64,000 bases of DNA from Butyricicoccus pullicaecorum DSM 23266 (GCF_900167005.1 NZ_FUXW01000004.1:62001-126000); one strand, 5' to 3'. Shown: positions 15,627 to 23,969, numbered from the stretch's first letter. Notes: generated from the sequence alone by a model not told the origin. Numbers and translations: made by a program.

Positions 15627-18065
15627 ATGAGCTTGGAGCCCACGCGCAAAAGCCCATCCTCTGACGAGGATGATTCGCTGCTTGACGCAGATCTCTTAGC
15701 AATTTTTGGAGATACACCCGACGAAGACCAAGATGTATCACAGCCCGCACCTGCGGACGAGCCTGCGGAAGATACAGAAGCGCTTCCGTCGTTTGATGAA
15801 GATACCGACGAGGGCGTGCAGCCTGAGTCGCTCGACGAGTCCGACCCGCTCGATGAATTCGAGCCGTTTTCCGATCTGCCCGACGAGACGCCTCCGGCAG
15901 AGCCGCTGCAAGTCCCCGAACAGCCCGAGGCCATCCCAGTGGGCGACAGTCCCAAGGTGGAACCACCCCGCAAGCGTACAGACGAGGACAATTACCGCGT
16001 CTATCTGCTCAAAAACCTGAGCAGCGCACACACTGCCGCATGCATCGAGGAAAAACTGCGCAAGCTGACCGGTATTTCCGACGCTGTTGTCGTTTATGCT
16101 ACCCAGCAGCTGCGCTTCCTCGCCGATGACCCGGACGCACGTCTCGATCAGATTCGACGCATCTGCATGTCGATCGATCCCAGCGTCGAGCTGGTACCGC
16201 TGTCGCACGCACCGCGCAACCGCCAGGAATTCCACAAACCCGGCCAGATGCGCGGACTGATTGCCGGTGTCGCCTTTCTGATTCTGGGTGCACTCGCGCA
16301 GTTCTTCCTGCCGCAGATTCCGCTGGTTCCCATGTTCATTCTCTGCCTGTCCTATGTCATTCTGGGCGGAGATATCCTGTTGTCCGCACTGGGCACGATC
16401 AAAAATGGCCGCGTGTTCGATGCCAACGTACTGCTGTCGCTCGCGACGCTGGGCGTCATCGCCATGGGCGCTTATGTCGAAGCCGCGCTGGTCATGCTGA
16501 TCTACCGTCTGGGTATGTGGTTCGAGCAGCGCACGGTCGCAAAGCATCGCCGCCACATCCTCTCTGCCGTTGATATGCGCCCGGAAGTCGTTCACCGCAT
16601 CGACAATCAGGGCGTCGTTCACACCATTCCGGCTGCCGAGGCACAGGTCGGTGATCTGCTGCTCATTCGTCCGGGTGACCGCATCCCGCTGGACGGCATC
16701 GTCCGCGCCGGTCAGAGCCGTCTGGACACCTCCCCCATCACGGGCAGCGCTGCCCCGATGGCGGTTGCCCCCAACACCCCGATCGTATCCGGCTGCATCA
16801 ACGGTACGGGCGCACTTCAGCTTGAAGTCACGCACGCCCTGCCTGACGCACTGGTCACCCGTATTCTGGAAGCTGTGGAAACCGCTGCTGCCGACTCGTC
16901 TCAGATGGAGCGCCGTTTCCTGCGCTTCTCCCGTATCTACACCCCGATCATTGTTCTGCTCGCCGTCCTGACCGCCCTCATTCCCTCGTTTATCACCGGC
17001 GATTGGGCACGCTGGGTACATACCGGCCTGACCTTCCTGGTCGTTTCCTATCCGGGTGCACTCATTCTCAGCGTTCCGCTTGCCCTGTTCTCGGGCATTG
17101 GCGCGGGTGCTGAGCACGGCATTCTGTTCCGCGGCGGTTCAGTACTTGAGTCCCTCAAGGACATCCGCACCATCGTACTCGAACAGTACAGCACCCTCAG
17201 CCGCGGCAAGCTGGAAGTACAGTCCGTCGCTCCCGTTCCGGGCATGAACGAATCGGCACTGCTGTCCATGGCGGCAAGCTGCGAGCTGAACGCCGACCAT
17301 GCATTCGCGCGCTGCATCCGTATGGCAGCACAGGAGCGCAACATGCAGGTTGTGCCGCCCAGCCGTGTACAGGAAATCCCGGGTCAGGGCATCGTCGCCA
17401 TGATCTCTGGCGTGACCGTTCTGTGCGGTCACCGTTCACTGCTCGAGACTGCGCACGTCGACCTGTCCGGCTACATTCCCGCTGAGTCGGGTACCGATGT
17501 ACTGGTCGCCGCAGGCGGTCGCTTTGCCGGTGTCCTGCACATCGCCGAGGCTGTAAAGCCCGGCATTAAGACGACTATGAAGCGTCTGCGCGCACTCGGT
17601 TTGACGACCGTGCTGATGACTGCGTCTTCTTCCGAACAGGCGGAAGCGCTCGCCGCACAGCTCGACATTCAGGAAGTACAGGCAGGCGTCTCTCCCGATG
17701 AGCGCGACACCGTTCTCGAAGAGACCGAACGTGCACACGGTGCGGCACTGTACGTCAGCGACAGCGCTTCGTCTGCCGCAGCGGTCACGGCTGTCATGGG
17801 TTCGAGCGCTCCCTCTGCCCTGCAGGCAGCTGATCTGGTCTTCCTGACCTCCGATCCGCAGGCCATCTGCCACGCATTCGACCTGTCTTATCTGTCCCTG
17901 CGTGCCGCACGTCAGAATATCATTCTGGCACTGGTGGTCAAGCTCATCATTCTGCTGCTTGGCTTTGCCGGTGTGGCTTGGCTGTGGCTGGCCGTTCTGC
18001 TGGACACTCTGGCAACCGTCCTGTGCCTGCAAAACGCACTGCGCGTTCTGCGTCCCAAGAACTAA
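15627..18065 (+). CDS. P1B-type ATPase homologue lacking all catalytic motifs (pseudoenzyme)
   Basis: An intact 812-residue protein with the full layout of a heavy-metal P-type ATPase. It has an acidic tail (1-110), an HMA-like domain without its CxxC (about 122-195), membrane helices from about 209, an actuator domain, the membrane pair around 455-495, a P/N domain, and two terminal helices. Each functional motif is changed. The phosphorylated DKTGT is EQYST (Glu at 519), the CPC metal site is SYP (474-476), TGES is TGSA (372-375), the HP motif is HA (558-559), and GDGxND is SDSAS plus Ser (711-716). It cannot work as a transport ATPase. It has a good ribosome site (AAGGAG) and a terminator. 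A scaffold, sensor or regulatory role is inference. Confidence 0.85.
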   Translation: MSLEPTRKSPSSDEDDSLLDADLLAIFGDTPDEDQDVSQPAPADEPAEDTEALPSFDEDTDEGVQPESLDESDPLDEFEPFSDLPDETPPAEPLQVPEQPEAIPVGDSPKVEPPRKRTDEDNYRVYLLKNLSSAHTAACIEEKLRKLTGISDAVVVYATQQLRFLADDPDARLDQIRRICMSIDPSVELVPLSHAPRNRQEFHKPGQMRGLIAGVAFLILGALAQFFLPQIPLVPMFILCLSYVILGGDILLSALGTIKNGRVFDANVLLSLATLGVIAMGAYVEAALVMLIYRLGMWFEQRTVAKHRRHILSAVDMRPEVVHRIDNQGVVHTIPAAEAQVGDLLLIRPGDRIPLDGIVRAGQSRLDTSPITGSAAPMAVAPNTPIVSGCINGTGALQLEVTHALPDALVTRILEAVETAAADSSQMERRFLRFSRIYTPIIVLLAVLTALIPSFITGDWARWVHTGLTFLVVSYPGALILSVPLALFSGIGAGAEHGILFRGGSVLESLKDIRTIVLEQYSTLSRGKLEVQSVAPVPGMNESALLSMAASCELNADHAFARCIRMAAQERNMQVVPPSRVQEIPGQGIVAMISGVTVLCGHRSLLETAHVDLSGYIPAESGTDVLVAAGGRFAGVLHIAEAVKPGIKTTMKRLRALGLTTVLMTASSSEQAEALAAQLDIQEVQAGVSPDERDTVLEETERAHGAALYVSDSASSAAAVTAVMGSSAPSALQAADLVFLTSDPQAICHAFDLSYLSLRAARQNIILALVVKLIILLLGFAGVAWLWLAVLLDTLATVLCLQNALRVLRPKN

Positions 18066-18070
18066 AACAA

Positions 18071-18098
18071 AAAAACCGCCTTCACAGGCGGTTTTTTT
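18071..18098 (+). terminator. Terminator after the ATPase-like gene
   Basis: Stem AAAAACCGCC / GGCGGTTTTT with a TTCACA loop and T-run, starting 6 bp after the stop codon. Confidence 0.9.
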
Positions 18099-18105
18099 CG
18101 TTTAA

Positions 18106-18180
18106 GGAAGAAGTAAGAGTGAATAAGGAATAGGTGTTGTTGTTTTTTCACCTCTTACCTATTCACTCTTCACTATTCAC
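18106..18180. repeat. Dispersed palindromic repeat, copy 2
   Basis: AAGTAAGAGTGAATAAGGA on the left and the complementary TATTCACTCTTCACTATTCAC on the right flank a T-rich loop. The sequence is the same family as 14767-14846. Confidence 0.6.
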
Positions 18181-18748
18181 TAATTTCCTCTTCAGTCAGT
18201 TCACGAATCACCCGCGCCGGATTGCCGCCGACGACAACGCCCGCAGGCACGTCCTTGACCACGACGCTGCCGCCTGCAACCACCGAACATTCCCCGATCG
18301 TCACGCCAGGCATGACCTGCACGCCGCCGCCAATCCAGACATTGTTCCCGATCGTGATGGGCTTTGCATACTCTAAATAGCGGTTGCGCTGTCTGACATC
18401 GAGCGGATGACCGGCTGTGTACAGGCCGACATTAGGTGCAATGAATACGTTGTCTCCGATGGTCACCGGCGCGCCGTCCAGCACGACCAGACCATGATTG
18501 GCAAAAAAGTTCTTGCCGATATGAATATTACTGCCGTAATCACACCAGAAATCAGGCAGAATGGTAAATGCACCATCGGTGCTGCCCAGCAGCTGAACAA
18601 GCAGCTGGTTGCGCTGCGCTTCCTCGGAAATTGGCAGGTGATTGATCTGCCAGCAGATCTCCTTGGCTCTTACGCGCTCCTGTGCTAACTCCGGATCTTC
18701 TGCGTTGTACAATTCCCCGCGCAGCATGCGTTCCTTTTCGGTTTCCAT
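18173..18748 (-). CDS. Sugar O-acetyltransferase (maltose acetyltransferase type)
   Basis: A 191-residue left-handed beta-helix enzyme of the Maa/LacA family, moving acetyl from acetyl-CoA to a sugar hydroxyl. The N-terminal cap helices (ERMLRGELYNAEDPEL) match this family. The hexapeptide repeats include the catalytic region GLYTAGHPLD with its His, and IGGGVQVMPGVTIG and GGNPARVI near the end. The length is normal. The gene is monocistronic. The exact acceptor sugar cannot be read from the sequence. Confidence 0.93.
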   Translation of the reverse strand: METEKERMLRGELYNAEDPELAQERVRAKEICWQINHLPISEEAQRNQLLVQLLGSTDGAFTILPDFWCDYGSNIHIGKNFFANHGLVVLDGAPVTIGDNVFIAPNVGLYTAGHPLDVRQRNRYLEYAKPITIGNNVWIGGGVQVMPGVTIGECSVVAGGSVVVKDVPAGVVVGGNPARVIRELTEEEISE

Positions 18749-19085
18749 ATCTCGTCTTCCTCCCTCCGGATTCTGCGGCCATTATAGCACGCAGATTTAT
18801 CCGGTGCAAGTTCACGAATGCAGCCGTTTTCACATCTTTCCTTTCTCTGCGCAATTTGCATAATATTTGTTTCTATTTTTCTCTCGGACGCCTGTTATTT
18901 TTTCATCGGTTATGAGGCATAAAACATGCATCTTGGTGATATGTTGGAACTTTTTGATTTTGTATTGTAAGTTCTGTACAAATAATACTACATTCTATTG
19001 GGTAAAATCAACAAGTATAATGGTGGACTTCTGAGCAATTCCTTTGTATAATGGGATCATCAAAGAACAAGGAGACGCAAAGACA
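18749..19085. promoter_or_regulatory. AT-rich intergenic region with the promoter of two micro-genes
   Basis: A gap of 337 bp. Near its right end a promoter reads TGGACT (19024-19029), 17 bp, TATAAT (19047-19052), and a second TATAAT lies 31 bp upstream at 19016-19021. A 14-codon frame at 18926 has no ribosome site. The rest shows no other structure. Confidence 0.55.
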
Positions 19086-19205
19086 ATGCGTATCAAAGAG
19101 TTTTTCCAAGGTCTGACCGCGTCCAACGAGCTGTATCTGAGCAGCTTGACCATCGGACATCAGTCCCCCATGTCCCGCCGCACGGCAGGCAAGTCCCACA
19201 AGTAA
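19086..19205 (+). CDS. Micro-gene A, 39-aa basic peptide
   Basis: A 39-codon gene with AAGGAG 8-13 bp upstream and a promoter 34 bp before the ATG. The peptide starts MRIKEFFQGLTASNELYL and ends in a basic tail (RRTAGKSHK). It shares the opening M[RK]xxEFFxGL and the basic C-terminus with the next gene, so the pair are paralogues. No signal peptide, Cys or membrane segment is present. The family is not one I recognise. Candidates are a regulatory peptide, a peptide-modification precursor or an RNA-binding micro-protein. Confidence 0.65.
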   Translation: MRIKEFFQGLTASNELYLSSLTIGHQSPMSRRTAGKSHK

Positions 19206-19241
19206 TCACCCTCTTCTATTGTAAAAAGGAGCTTTATTATA

Positions 19242-19349
19242 ATGAAATTTCGTGAATTTTTTGACGGTTTAGTTGATTTACAGATGCAGCAGTATGGTCA
19301 CAGCGTTCTGCGCAGCGGCCAGCAGCGAGACAATCGCAAGCATCGCTAA
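19242..19349 (+). CDS. Micro-gene B, 35-aa basic peptide, paralogue of A
   Basis: A 35-codon gene behind a strong AAAAGGAG site, 36 bp after micro-gene A and before a strong terminator, so both lie in one short transcript. The peptide starts MKFREFFDGLVDLQMQQ and ends basic (QQRDNRKHR). Conservation with A covers the N-terminal EFFxGL and the basic tail, while the middle differs. The function is unknown. Two adjacent translated-looking copies make chance frames unlikely. Confidence 0.62.
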   Translation: MKFREFFDGLVDLQMQQYGHSVLRSGQQRDNRKHR

Positions 19350-19392
19350 TTACGCTATCTTCTCTTTCTACCTTTTTCCTATCATGTTTCTT

Positions 19393-19430
19393 GAGAGACG
19401 ACCTTTTACAGGTCGTCTCTCACTTTTTTG
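19393..19430 (+). terminator. Terminator of the micro-gene transcript
   Basis: A perfect 11-bp stem (GAGAGACGACC / GGTCGTCTCTC) with loop TTTTACA and a T6 run. Confidence 0.92.
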
Positions 19431-19489
19431 TGACCTCGCTGTCTCCTCTCACATAAGATGACCATATCGAACGCAAGGAGGAGACACGC

Positions 19490-20893
19490 ATGGGCGTTAC
19501 ATTCGCAAATAAAACCATCAATACCGACCAGATCGACTGCACCGGCACGCTGCAGGTCACGCTGGCGCTGACCGCGGAACCCGATATTCTGACCAGTCCC
19601 ACTGATATCGTACTGGTGCTCGATCGCTCGGGCAGCATGACCGGACAGCCCCTGCAAAGCATGAAATCCGGTGCAAAAAAGTTCATCGAAGTCATTTCGC
19701 AATCGACCGGCGGCGCGACCGATGGTACGATCGGCTCGGGCAGCCGCATCGGCATCGTCAGCTTTGCCGCGTCCGCAACGGCAAATACCCAGCTCATCAC
19801 CTCGGTCGCTGCGCTGGATGCAGCCGTGGACAGTCTGACTGCGGGCGGTTCCACCAATCACGCGGACGCATTCACCATGGCCGTCCAGCTCTTCGATACA
19901 GCCTCGCCCAATCGCAAAGTGATTGTCCTATTCACCGACGGCAACACCACAGCCGGCCCCAACCCGACGCCCATCGCGATGGCCGCAAAAGATGATGGCA
20001 TCACCATTTATTGCATCGGTCTGGACGGTTCGGGCGGTCTGGACGTCACCGCACTGGAAACCTGGGCCAGCACACCGCCTGCATCCTATGTTCTGATCAC
20101 GCCGGACGACAGTGAGCTGGAACAGTTCTTTGCCGACCTCGCCGCCGACATCAGCAAACCCGGTGCAACCGATATCGTAATCGACGAAGTCATCCACCCC
20201 GATTTCACCATCACCAGCCTGCTCCCACCCGATCAGGGCAGCGCGCACATGATCGATGCGCACACCATCCAGTGGACAATCCCAGAACTGGGTGTGCGTG
20301 CATCTGAAGGTGCCGTTTTGCAGTTTTTCATCCAGCATACCGCTGGGACTTCGGGCACCAAGGCGGTCAATCAGTCCATTCACTATCAGGACGCACAGCA
20401 AAACGTCGTACAGTTCCCCGACCCGGTCGTGACCGTCACCTGCGACACCACATTCGCGCCCGAGCCCTGCCCTACACCCATTGACTTCACAATTTCCAGC
20501 TGTTCGGACGCTGTTGTGATTGACGCCGGTGCACTTTCTCTGTCCTCACAGGGCTCGATCGTTCAGCTAAGCGTGACCCTGCGCGATGTCTGCCCCGGCA
20601 AACGGGTTGCACTGGCCGTTGTGCTCTCCGAAACCGTCTGCGGCAAGCAGGAACCGCGCGGACTCAAGACCTTTGTTGTCCCTGCCCATCAAAACCCAAC
20701 CTGCCAGGATATCACGGTACAGTGCATCAAATTCATCCTGCCCGATGCCCTGAACGATCACACTTGTGGTCTGTGCTGTCCGCGCAATATTCAGGTACAA
20801 TGCTTCGCACACTACATTGACACCGATTTTGTGTGCTGTGACAGCACTTTACCCCGCATTGCCTGTCCTTGCAGCAAAGAAAATACGCTCTGA
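19490..20893 (+). CDS. VWA-domain protein with a Cys-rich C-terminus
   Basis: A 467-residue protein. The von Willebrand A domain covers about residues 35-225 and has a full metal site (MIDAS): LVLDRSGSM, the GGSTNHADA threonine and LFTDGNTT. A beta-sandwich-like segment follows (about 230-330). The last 150 residues hold about 15 Cys, several in pairs (CC, CxC). There is no signal peptide or transmembrane helix, unlike most secreted VWA proteins, so it is probably cytosolic or released another way. The role is unknown; metal-dependent protein binding is expected. The ATG follows AAGGAGGAG and the gene has its own terminator. Confidence 0.85.
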   Translation: MGVTFANKTINTDQIDCTGTLQVTLALTAEPDILTSPTDIVLVLDRSGSMTGQPLQSMKSGAKKFIEVISQSTGGATDGTIGSGSRIGIVSFAASATANTQLITSVAALDAAVDSLTAGGSTNHADAFTMAVQLFDTASPNRKVIVLFTDGNTTAGPNPTPIAMAAKDDGITIYCIGLDGSGGLDVTALETWASTPPASYVLITPDDSELEQFFADLAADISKPGATDIVIDEVIHPDFTITSLLPPDQGSAHMIDAHTIQWTIPELGVRASEGAVLQFFIQHTAGTSGTKAVNQSIHYQDAQQNVVQFPDPVVTVTCDTTFAPEPCPTPIDFTISSCSDAVVIDAGALSLSSQGSIVQLSVTLRDVCPGKRVALAVVLSETVCGKQEPRGLKTFVVPAHQNPTCQDITVQCIKFILPDALNDHTCGLCCPRNIQVQCFAHYIDTDFVCCDSTLPRIACPCSKENTL

Positions 20894-20904
20894 ACGCGCA
20901 GAAA

Positions 20905-20946
20905 GGCCGCTGCTGTGTCTCTCGACACTACAGCGGCCATTTTTTC
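20905..20946 (+). terminator. Terminator after the VWA gene
   Basis: Outer stem GGCCGCTG / CAGCGGCC and inner stem GTGTC / GACAC, followed by ATTTTTT. Confidence 0.88.
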
Positions 20947-21028
20947 GTATCCGACCGAATATACAGTCTTAAATTTACGGAATTTCCATTTGCCAAGCGG
21001 CACACTGTATCGGTACGATCACAGGTGA

Positions 21029-22255
21029 TTACTTGGTCATGTCGAAAGTGCCTGCGTTTGCAGTCAGTTCAACAGCATCCTTGCTGCTGCCGTTTGCGGA
21101 GCGGTCACCCTGCGTCTCGGTTGCGTTTGCCTGAACGGTCTGAACCTTGTTGGTGCTCACATCCACAACGTCGATGTACAGGTTGGAACCGTACTCTGCC
21201 TGATACGTACCCTCACCTTCAACGTGCTGGTTGCTGAAAGACAACTCATACGGCTTCTTCTCAAAGCTCTTCCACTTGTAAACCAAGCCGTTGGTCAGCT
21301 TGTGATCGGGCGTCGGAACCAGTCCAATATCGCCTATAAGCTTCTGCAGATTTACATAGCCGCTTTCCGTACCGTTGATGTCACCGATCAGTCGAACCTT
21401 ACCTGCGGTCTTTACCTTCTCCAGACGTGCACGCACTTCAACGGTCTGACCGGGCTCGAGCGTAATGGACTGAGACGGAATCTTGTACGTCACGGTCTTG
21501 CTCTCACTCTTTGTATCTGCCTTGGAGAAATTATACTGGGTGGAAATGGTCGTATTCAGGCTGCCGACAATCGGGATGTTGAAGGTTGCAGAAGCCGAAA
21601 CCGAAGTGCCGATCGAGTTGGTGGTGGTTGCCGAAATCGTGTTGCTCTCAGCAAAGTCAAATGCCTGGCTGGTCAGCGTCTGCTTCTGGTCTGTGGTATT
21701 GGTCAGACGGGTATTGCCGGTGAAAATCAACTCGGTCTTTTCCTCGTGATTGCCCTCGACCGGCTCGACACGCAGATTGTCCACGCCAACGTCGGTCTTC
21801 TGCGCAATCGCATCACCGCGCAGTGCTGTATTCAGCTCTTTTTCTCGCGCAGAGACGACTTCCTTGACCTTCTGAACACGTGCGGCCTGCAGCTCGTATT
21901 CCAGTGCCGAATAATGCTTCACCTCAGCCGTCGCTGCGTAATTGTCCCAGCCAAACTTACCAAGATCATTGTAATTGCTTTCGGACAGCAGAATGGACTC
22001 ATGTCCGCTCTTCTCGGTCAGCTTTACGATATAGCCATAAGGAACCTTGATCGAAGACAGGCCATCTGCACTTACCTTGGACTTGGTCAGGTCAATGGTC
22101 GTGTCGTCCTTCGCGCTCTCGCTTGCGCCGGCAAACTCCTTGCCTTCAAAGAATTCGACTTTCTTCTGCTCATCAGCGGCAAACGCAGTTGATTGCGCAG
22201 CCAACAATTCCAGAACACTCAGGCTTGCGATCAGTCTTCTTGCTGTAAATCTCAT
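21029..22255 (-). CDS. Secreted beta-gamma-crystallin / ETX-MTX2 pore-forming protein
   Basis: A 408-residue exported protein with a signal peptide (1-26, cleavage after AFA). Residues 32-105 resemble a beta-gamma-crystallin fold (FFEGKEFAGAS, then SSIKVPYGYIVKL). Residues 175-300 match the aerolysin-like ETX/MTX2 pore module. Its signs are NTRLTNTTDQKQTL, a Ser/Thr-rich alternating stretch (200-255) able to form the membrane hairpin, and the paired strands KTVTYKIPSQ and TVEVRARLEKVKTAGKV. Such proteins oligomerise and make beta-barrel pores in target membranes. The C-terminal FSNQHVEGEGTYQAEYG also fits MTX2 proteins. It is monocistronic with a good promoter. Confidence 0.85.
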   Translation of the reverse strand: MRFTARRLIASLSVLELLAAQSTAFAADEQKKVEFFEGKEFAGASESAKDDTTIDLTKSKVSADGLSSIKVPYGYIVKLTEKSGHESILLSESNYNDLGKFGWDNYAATAEVKHYSALEYELQAARVQKVKEVVSAREKELNTALRGDAIAQKTDVGVDNLRVEPVEGNHEEKTELIFTGNTRLTNTTDQKQTLTSQAFDFAESNTISATTTNSIGTSVSASATFNIPIVGSLNTTISTQYNFSKADTKSESKTVTYKIPSQSITLEPGQTVEVRARLEKVKTAGKVRLIGDINGTESGYVNLQKLIGDIGLVPTPDHKLTNGLVYKWKSFEKKPYELSFSNQHVEGEGTYQAEYGSNLYIDVVDVSTNKVQTVQANATETQGDRSANGSSKDAVELTANAGTFDMTK

Positions 22256-22688
22256 TTGTTTCTCATCCTTTCAATCGGGTGAAATTTTGACTGAATGGCT
22301 TCAGTCTGTTTGGGTTGTTGGTATATTACCCGCTTTCTCAAATTTTGTTAATCGTTTTGCACAAAATTTATAAAATATTTTTCTTTCGTTTGTTGTTAAG
22401 TTACAAATTTTACCAAAGTAGTATCCAAAATCATGTGTTTATTGTGCGTAGTATTTCTCTCTCATTTTCTGTAATTTATTAGACTAATTTAGTGCACATT
22501 TAGCAATAAATACGATTCTATTTTCCATGAAATCGTTCAAAAATCTTGCTATATCGCTTTGTTTTCCCGACCTTATATCATAAAAATGCTCTATTTTGCT
22601 CATCCTGTTCTCTTATCGTTCTGCTGCTTTCAAACGACAAAAAAAGAGGGAATCACTTTCGTGATTCCCTCTTGGAAATTCAGGTCAA
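22256..22688. promoter_or_regulatory. Toxin-like gene promoter region and AT-rich gap
   Basis: On the minus strand TTAACA (22346-22351), a 17-bp spacer and TAATAT (22323-22328) form a promoter. In the untranslated leader a perfect hairpin GACTGAA, TGGC, TTCAGTC occupies 22289-22306. The remainder of the gap is very AT-rich and shows no coding frame; the terminator of the rubrerythrin gene lies at its right end. Confidence 0.65.
22644..22673 (-). terminator. Terminator of the rubrerythrin gene
   Basis: A perfect 13-bp stem (AAGAGGGAATCAC / GTGATTCCCTCTT) with loop TTTC. The A-run at its left gives the T-run on the minus strand. Confidence 0.92.
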
Positions 22689-23228
22689 TTAGCCGAAGTA
22701 ACGCTCCAGCAGGCCCTTGAATGCCTTGCCGTGACGAGCCTCGTCGCGAGCCATCTCATGAACGGTGTCATGGATTGCATCCAGATTCAGAGCCTTTGCA
22801 CGCTTTGCCAGATCGGTCTTACCCATGGTAGCACCGTTCTCAGCCTCTACGCGCATCTCCAGGTTCTTCTTGGTGGAAGCGGTAACAACCTCGCCCAGCA
22901 GCTCTGCGAACTTTGCAGCGTGCTCAGCCTCTTCGAATGCAGCCTTCTCCCAGTACAGGCCGATCTCCGGGTAACCCTCGCGATGTGCTACGCGAGCCAT
23001 TGCCAGGTACATACCAACCTCAGTGCACTCGCCCTCGAAGTTAGCACGCAGGTCCTTCTTGATGTCTTCCGGAACGTCTGCTGCAACGCCTACAACGTGC
23101 TCAGCAGCCCAGGTCATCTCGCCGGTCTGAGCGACAAACTTGTCAGCCGGAGCATGGCAGATCGGGCACTCAGCCGGTGCTGCGTCGCCTTCGTGAACAT
23201 AACCGCATACGGAACATACGAACTTCAT
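22689..23228 (-). CDS. Reverse rubrerythrin
   Basis: A 179-residue peroxide-scavenging protein with the domain order reversed. An N-terminal rubredoxin-like zinc/iron knuckle has two CxxC pairs (CSVCGY, CPICHA), followed by a ferritin-like four-helix bundle with the diiron ligands in [24 protein letters not shown] and DEARHGKAF. It reduces hydrogen peroxide and protects anaerobes from oxygen. The adjacent Rrf2 regulator on the same strand suggests redox control of both. Confidence 0.94.
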   Translation of the reverse strand: MKFVCSVCGYVHEGDAAPAECPICHAPADKFVAQTGEMTWAAEHVVGVAADVPEDIKKDLRANFEGECTEVGMYLAMARVAHREGYPEIGLYWEKAAFEEAEHAAKFAELLGEVVTASTKKNLEMRVEAENGATMGKTDLAKRAKALNLDAIHDTVHEMARDEARHGKAFKGLLERYFG

Positions 23229-23250
23229 AATAATTTCCTCCTAAATGTTT

Positions 23251-23652
23251 TTAATGTAAAAATTGGTCTAATGTAACACGGTAAAGCTCGTCTCGGATCA
23301 TGGTATTGACCGATCCAAAGACCTTACGGAAATTGCAGATACTCTTGGACTGCACTCTGGTACACTCAAACTCATTGCACAAGCAATGATTGATCGTGAT
23401 CGGGCCATCAATACATTCTATGATTGCACCCATGCTGATTTCAGCAGGTTCCTTTGCCAGCTCATAGCCGCCATTGGCACCTTTATAAGATCGAACCATC
23501 TCAGCTTGGATCAGCTTTCGCAGAATCTTGAGTGCAAACCGAAGGGTAACGCCGGTCCGTTCAGAGATCTCCTTTGCGCCGAGCTTACCGCCGCATTCTG
23601 CCAGACAAAAAGCAACACGGATTGCATAGTCTGCCTCGTGCGTGATACGCAT
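23251..23652 (-). CDS. Rrf2-family iron-sulfur regulator
   Basis: A 133-residue winged-helix regulator. MRITHEADYAIRVAFCLAE and GVTLRFALKILRKLIQAEMV form the DNA-binding part. The Cys cluster NHCLCNEFECTRVQSKSIC resembles the three-Cys cluster site of IscR/NsrR-type proteins, so redox or iron sensing is likely. The ATG at 23652 follows a GAGG site. The gene stands upstream of reverse rubrerythrin on the same strand with a 22-bp gap, so the regulator heads a two-gene operon. Confidence 0.9.
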   Translation of the reverse strand: MRITHEADYAIRVAFCLAECGGKLGAKEISERTGVTLRFALKILRKLIQAEMVRSYKGANGGYELAKEPAEISMGAIIECIDGPITINHCLCNEFECTRVQSKSICNFRKVFGSVNTMIRDELYRVTLDQFLH

Positions 23653-23685
23653 CCTCAAGCACCTCTTTCTTTTGTTTACAATGTT

Positions 23686-23714
23686 AGTATACATTCTTTT
23701 AGAATAAAAGTCAA
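23686..23714 (-). promoter_or_regulatory. Promoter with embedded palindrome upstream of Rrf2
   Basis: Minus strand: TTGACT (23709-23714), a 17-bp spacer, TATACT (23686-23691). The spacer contains the palindrome ATTCT, 3 bp, AGAAT (23693-23705), a likely operator for autoregulation. Confidence 0.75.
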
Positions 23715-23793
23715 CTGCATTCTTCCGTCTTTTTATACAATAAACTATTATTTTATCTCGTTTGTTTTATCTATTTTTTATTTTTCCTTTTTA

Positions 23794-23822
23794 TTGACAT
23801 CACCTTCCAAGTATACTATAAT
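23794..23822 (+). promoter_or_regulatory. Consensus promoter of the first tRNA-Leu pair
   Basis: TTGACA, a 17-bp spacer and TATAAT match the sigma-A consensus at all twelve positions, 40 bp before the first tRNA. Confidence 0.9.
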
Positions 23823-23861
23823 ATAATAGCTGCTGATGAGCAGAACAAAATGTGAAGAAAT

Positions 23862-23947
23862 GCGAGTGTGCTGGAACTGGTAGACAGGCACGTTTGAGGG
23901 GCGTGTGCTCATAAGGCGTACGGGTTCAAGTCCCGTCACTCGCACCA
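23862..23947 (+). tRNA. tRNA-Leu (anticodon GAG), copy 1
   Basis: Acceptor stem GCGAGTG / CACTCGC, anticodon loop TTGAGGG with anticodon GAG, a long class II variable arm, GTTCAAGTC in the T arm and an encoded CCA end. The sequence is identical to the minus-strand copy at 30734-30819. Confidence 0.97.
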
Positions 23948-23969
23948 CATTTCCTTCAAGTTTATATTC

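Noticed and set aside
15738-17117. Minus-strand frame of 459 codons opposite the ATPase-like gene
   Set aside because: The + strand protein has family homology end to end; the opposite frame has none and lacks initiation signals.
15627-18065. Functional copper or zinc exporting ATPase
   Set aside because: The phosphorylated Asp, CPC, TGES and GDGxND motifs are all changed, so transport by the usual cycle is not possible.
18926-18970. 14-codon frame before the micro-genes
   Set aside because: No ribosome site and no similarity to the two neighbouring peptides.
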